This document shows, piece after piece, positions 63,148 through 64,000 of a stretch of 64,000 bases of DNA (the first letter of the stretch is position 1; each line of letters begins with the position of its first letter). Below the pieces are notes generated by a model, which was not told the origin of the DNA, did no database searches, and was given only the letters and a program-made list of their open reading frames with translations. The DNA is from Cinclus cinclus (lineage: Eukaryota > Chordata > Aves > Passeriformes > Cinclidae), in NCBI RefSeq assembly GCF_963662255.1, contig NC_085050.1, positions 22,988,131-23,052,130 on the forward strand. The letters are read 5' to 3'. The position numbers and the translations under genes were made by a program.

Positions 63148-64000
63148 ACCACTTTTTAATAAAGCAAGTGTGTTAGCACACGTCACTACAACCTAACACC
63201 ATGGAACATATACTGAGCATAAATATGTTGTGTGCAAGCACAGTTAGCAAACACATCAGGAAATTCTCTGTCACGTCAGGGAGGATTTGAATATGAAGTA
63301 AGCACAGCTAGGGCCAGACACTGATAAACTGGAAGCGACAGGTTCTTTTAAAAAAAGAAAAAAAATCAACCTCTTGCATTTTGTTTAGCACACAAAACAT
63401 ACAGATGATAAATCATGAATACAGACAACATGTCATTCACCTCAAACTGAGCCCTCTTCAAGATTATTTGACAGCTGCTTGGGGTGTAAAAAATAATTTT
63501 TGAGGAGTCACTCTAAAGATAGGTACTTTTATAAAGATGCATCCAGATCAGCGAAGCACACACGGTGTATGGTTCCTGCATGAATGAGTCAGTTTCCACT
63601 GGCTGGCAGAAACTTTCAGTCACTGAGCAAAACTGAAACAATTATTTTAATCTATTCATCTTCACCTCTCTGAGTGGTGTATGCATACTAGGAACTTAAA
63701 TCCTGGTATTTTTTTCTGTGTCTGTTGTCCATGTTCCAAGGAACATGGAAATAATCTTGAAAAAATTAGTCACTTTGCCTATTTTTGCAAAGCTCGGTCA
63801 AAAATCAGCAAGTATTTTTCAGCATGAGTCACTACCCACATCCCTGTTGCAATAATTGGATTACACATTTTCATTAAAATCTCTGACTCTTGTTCCTAGT
63901 CTTCAGTTAGAAAATGAGCAGAAGCCAGGTTAGAAGACAACGAGGTTTTCAAATGCACTTATGTGCTCCTTCTGGTTATTCAAAGGTACAACAAAACCCA
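63148..64000. other. Window end, no gene seen
   Basis: No coding exon or repeat is recognised. Two perfect AP-1 sites (TGAGTCA at 63585-63591 and 63825-63831) are present. Confidence 0.5.

Noticed and set aside
1..64000. CRISPR arrays, bacterial operons, rRNA or tRNA genes
   Set aside because: No regularly spaced direct repeats, no clustered ORFs with ribosome-binding sites, and no tRNA box A/B pairs or rRNA-like blocks were seen by eye.

Overview
This window looks like vertebrate nuclear DNA, most likely from a bird. It has intron-interrupted coding sequence, low CpG outside a few patches, several truncated CR1-type LINE copies with the usual avian 3' end, and no bacterial-style gene packing. 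The species cannot be named from what is visible. The one gene I can identify with confidence is RBM47, encoding an RNA-binding protein with three RRM domains. It lies on the minus strand, and its complete coding sequence is in four exons between 32135 and 24965 (592 residues; the human protein, from memory, is 593).

Layout. From 1 to about 23600 the sequence appears intergenic, downstream of RBM47. It holds CR1 fragments at about 2456, 11284 and 20585, an A-rich low-complexity run at 16346-16470, and a CpG-rich patch at about 15610-16010 with splice-donor-like sites on the minus strand. From about 23610 to 24964 lies the probable RBM47 3' UTR. Coding exons follow at 24965-25204, 25597-25799, 29345-29551 and 31007-32135, and a plus-oriented CR1 copy sits in the 3.5-kb intron. 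From 32167 to 64000 the sequence is probably the long 5' intron and/or upstream region of RBM47. It contains another CR1 copy at about 37940-38194, two CpG-bearing candidate non-coding first exons near 43040 and 43926, a G22 plus (A5G)n purine tract at 57222-57389, and a small tandem repeat at 63078-63147. No other protein-coding gene could be supported. The neighbours known from the human locus (CHRNA9, NSUN7) were looked for and not seen.

Points of interest centre on RBM47 itself. A five-codon upstream ORF has a stop that overlaps the main start codon. The RG-rich 207-base exon can be skipped without breaking frame and has a tandem NAGNAG acceptor. There is an 11-alanine tract, a U-rich repeat in the 3' UTR, and possible alternative promoters. 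I found no evidence of an undescribed multi-gene system; this is mostly ordinary avian intergenic and intronic sequence around one well-conserved gene.
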